From assembly GCA_030647575.1 (NCBI GenBank), contig JAUSJS010000334.1, positions 1-7,990 of the forward strand: a stretch of DNA of 7,990 bases, in the 5' to 3' direction. The first letter of the stretch is position 1, and each line of letters opens with the position of its first letter. The DNA is from Candidatus Limnocylindrales bacterium (GTDB taxonomy: Bacteria; Chloroflexota; Limnocylindria; Limnocylindrales; CSP1-4). Shown piece after piece: positions 6,784 through 7,990 of the stretch. Both the position numbers and the translations under genes were made by a program. A model generated the notes under the pieces. The model was not told the origin of the DNA. It saw nothing but the letters and a program-made list of their open reading frames with translations, and searched no databases.

Positions 6784-7569
6784 GTGAGCGACAGGAACGG
6801 CACGCTCGAGGATCCACTGCGCGAGGCCCTCAGGCTCATCGCCCTCGCGGATGCGCGCGGCTTCAGCCTCCGGCTCATGGGCGGCCTGGCGTTCCACGTC
6901 CGTGCCCCGGAGTGGACCGCCCGGATCGCTCGCGAGCGCCGCGACATCGACCTCGCCACGATCGGACGGTCGCGCAAGGGCGTGGCCGAGCTCCTGACGG
7001 ACTCGGGCTATGTCCCGGACAAGCAGTACAACGCGCTCTACGGCCACAAGCAGCTGTACTTCGTCGACCCGGCGTACGAGCGTCCGGTGGACGTGCTCGT
7101 CGACCGGCTCGAGATGTGCCACACGATCGAGTTCGCCGACCGGCTGGGGGTCGACCACCCGACGCTGCCGCTCGCCGACCTCCTGCTCTCGAAGCTGCAG
7201 GTCGTGAAGATCAACCGCAAGGACGTCCTTGACGCCCTCGTGCTCCTCGCCGAGCACCCGCTGACGGAGTCCGACCGCGATGCGATCAGTCTGCCCCGGA
7301 TCGTCGCCCACACGTCGAACGACTGGGGCTGGTGGCGGACCGCGACCGGGAACCTGGCGAAGCTGCGGCTGTTCGTCGAGGTCGATCTCAAGCCCGAGGA
7401 CCTCGACCTGGGGCGACCGCCGCGGTTCGATCCGGCAACCCAGATCGACGTCCTTCGTGCGGCGATCGATGACGCGCCGAAGTCGACGCGCTGGAAGCTG
7501 CGCTCGCGGGTCGGCGATCGGATGCCGTGGTACGAGGAGCCCGAGGAGGTCGGTCACGGCCGCGACTGA
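6784..7569 (+). CDS. Nucleotidyltransferase-superfamily protein (AbiEii-like), hypothetical
   Basis: This 261-residue soluble protein has no named function that I recognise. Its landmarks fit a Pol-beta-type nucleotidyltransferase fold: a short N-terminal helix, then MGGLAFHVR (32-40), RRDIDLAT (52-59) giving the paired acidic residues D54 and D56, and PVDVLVD (101-107) giving a third acid at D103. The later SKLQ (136-139) and RKDVLDALVLL (145-155) resemble the helical Lys and DxxD region of AbiEii-like proteins. The last 90 or so residues carry a tryptophan-rich stretch (NDWGWWRTATGN) and a charged tail. By family it could transfer a nucleotide to RNA, protein or a small molecule; no substrate is evident. 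There is no AbiEi-like antitoxin beside it, so a toxin role is only a possibility. The GTG start precedes the conserved helix and has GAGGA upstream. It is transcribed away from the permease operon. Confidence 0.75.
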   Translation: MSDRNGTLEDPLREALRLIALADARGFSLRLMGGLAFHVRAPEWTARIARERRDIDLATIGRSRKGVAELLTDSGYVPDKQYNALYGHKQLYFVDPAYERPVDVLVDRLEMCHTIEFADRLGVDHPTLPLADLLLSKLQVVKINRKDVLDALVLLAEHPLTESDRDAISLPRIVAHTSNDWGWWRTATGNLAKLRLFVEVDLKPEDLDLGRPPRFDPATQIDVLRAAIDDAPKSTRWKLRSRVGDRMPWYEEPEEVGHGRD

Positions 7570-7585
7570 ACGGGCCCTCGTGGCA

Positions 7586-7602
7586 ACGGCAGCACCCGCC
7601 GT
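7586..7602. other. Weak inverted repeat in the 38-bp convergent gap
   Basis: ACGGC (7586-7590) and GCCGT (7598-7602) can form a 5-bp stem with a 7-base loop between the convergent nucleotidyltransferase and amidohydrolase genes. The position suits a shared terminator, but the stem is short and no T-tract follows on either strand. Confidence 0.2.
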
Positions 7603-7607
7603 GGGAA

Positions 7608-7990
7608 TCAGGCGCGGCTGACGACGAGGCCCCCCTGCATGACGAGGCGGGGGGCGGCGAGGCGGCGCAGGTCGGCGAGCGGGTCGCCGTCGACGAGCAC
7701 GAGGTCCGCGCGCTTGCCGGGCTCGACTGAGCCAACCTCGCCGTCGAGCCCGAGGAGGCGCGCCGCCGAGCTCGTGGCGGCGCGGATGGCGGCCATCGGC
7801 GAGGCCCCGTGGTCGCGGAGCAAGACCATCTCGCGCCAGACCAGGTCGGAGGTCACGCCCACCTCGCCGGTGTCGGTACCGGTCGCGATCGGGACGCCGA
7901 GCTCGATCGCAGCCTCACATGACGCCCGATGGCGGCGCTCGATCAGGTCCTGGAGGCGGCCCGGGGTGGCGATCAGGACGTGCGCCGCCT
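7608..7990 (-). CDS. Amidohydrolase, C-terminal part (cut by window edge)
   Basis: The last 126 residues of a metal-dependent amidohydrolase are visible; the frame stays open to the right edge, so the start lies outside. A GTG at 7862 is internal, because conserved sequence continues upstream of it. GVPIATGTDTG carries the Asp (visible residue 39) that in this superfamily completes the TIM-barrel metal site. A helix, WREMVLLRDHGASPMAAIRAAT, continues into SAARLLGL and then GSVEPGKRADLVLVDGDPLADLRRL, the typical beta-sandwich closing segment of imidazolonepropionase/prolidase-like members (COG1228 type). These enzymes hydrolyse C-N bonds in amides, imides or dipeptides. The substrate cannot be assigned, because the N-terminal HxH and central Lys/His residues are missing from the window. 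It shares the strand of the hyu operon but is separated from it by the plus-strand nucleotidyltransferase gene. Confidence 0.88.
   Translation of the reverse strand, partial: AAHVLIATPGRLQDLIERRHRASCEAAIELGVPIATGTDTGEVGVTSDLVWREMVLLRDHGASPMAAIRAATSSAARLLGLDGEVGSVEPGKRADLVLVDGDPLADLRRLAAPRLVMQGGLVVSRA

Noticed and set aside
4781..6817. A 678-codon open frame on the minus strand overlapping the whole permease in another frame
   Set aside because: Its product is an Arg/Pro/His-rich low-complexity string. The overlapping permease frame has 12 membrane segments, APC motifs and a strong ribosome-binding site.
6679..7557. A 292-codon minus-strand frame opposite the nucleotidyltransferase gene
   Set aside because: It is rich in Val, Glu, Arg, Asp and Leu, as expected of a complementary shadow, and has no motif. 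The plus-strand frame has GG, DxD and third-Asp landmarks and a normal mix of Trp, Tyr, Phe, Asn and Lys.

Overview
The window is very GC-rich, about 70% by eye, with strong G/C bias at third codon positions. This makes long shadow ORFs open on the opposite strand. The codon style, the scarcity of Shine-Dalgarno sites and the gene content suit a high-GC soil or freshwater bacterium, such as an Actinomycetota or Chloroflexota lineage. No gene here fixes the phylum. I see no RNA gene, insertion sequence, CRISPR array or phage gene.

Layout. On the minus strand, transcribed right to left, lies a compact four-gene cluster: an APC-family amino-acid-type permease (6579-4852), the A subunit of a split hydantoinase/5-oxoprolinase (hyuA-like, 4784-2724), its B subunit (hyuB-like, 2727-1066, overlapping hyuA by ATGA), and a calcineurin-like metallophosphoesterase (1052-84). 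The short spacings (67 bp, -4 bp, 13 bp) suggest one operon. Only the permease has a strong ribosome-binding site. A 7-bp GC hairpin and a 12-bp palindrome fill the permease-hyuA junction.

Divergent from this operon, on the plus strand, is a 261-residue protein (6784-7569) with the landmarks of the nucleotidyltransferase superfamily (GG, DxD, third Asp; AbiEii-like). The shared intergenic region (6580-6783) holds a perfect 10-bp palindrome, CAGTATACTG, which presents a TATACT -10-like hexamer on each strand. At the right edge, convergent with the nucleotidyltransferase, is the C-terminal part of an amidohydrolase (7608-7990, cut by the window). The first 83 bases hold no supportable gene but contain short ordered direct repeats.

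Working model: the permease imports an amino-acid-like or cyclic amide substrate, and HyuA/HyuB open its lactam or hydantoin ring with ATP. The amidohydrolase could act on a related amide, but lies in a separate transcription unit. The roles of the phosphoesterase and nucleotidyltransferase are not fixed by the sequence. The catabolic genes belong to known families. The less ordinary signals are the symmetric divergent promoter, the structured permease-hyuA junction and the orphan nucleotidyltransferase.
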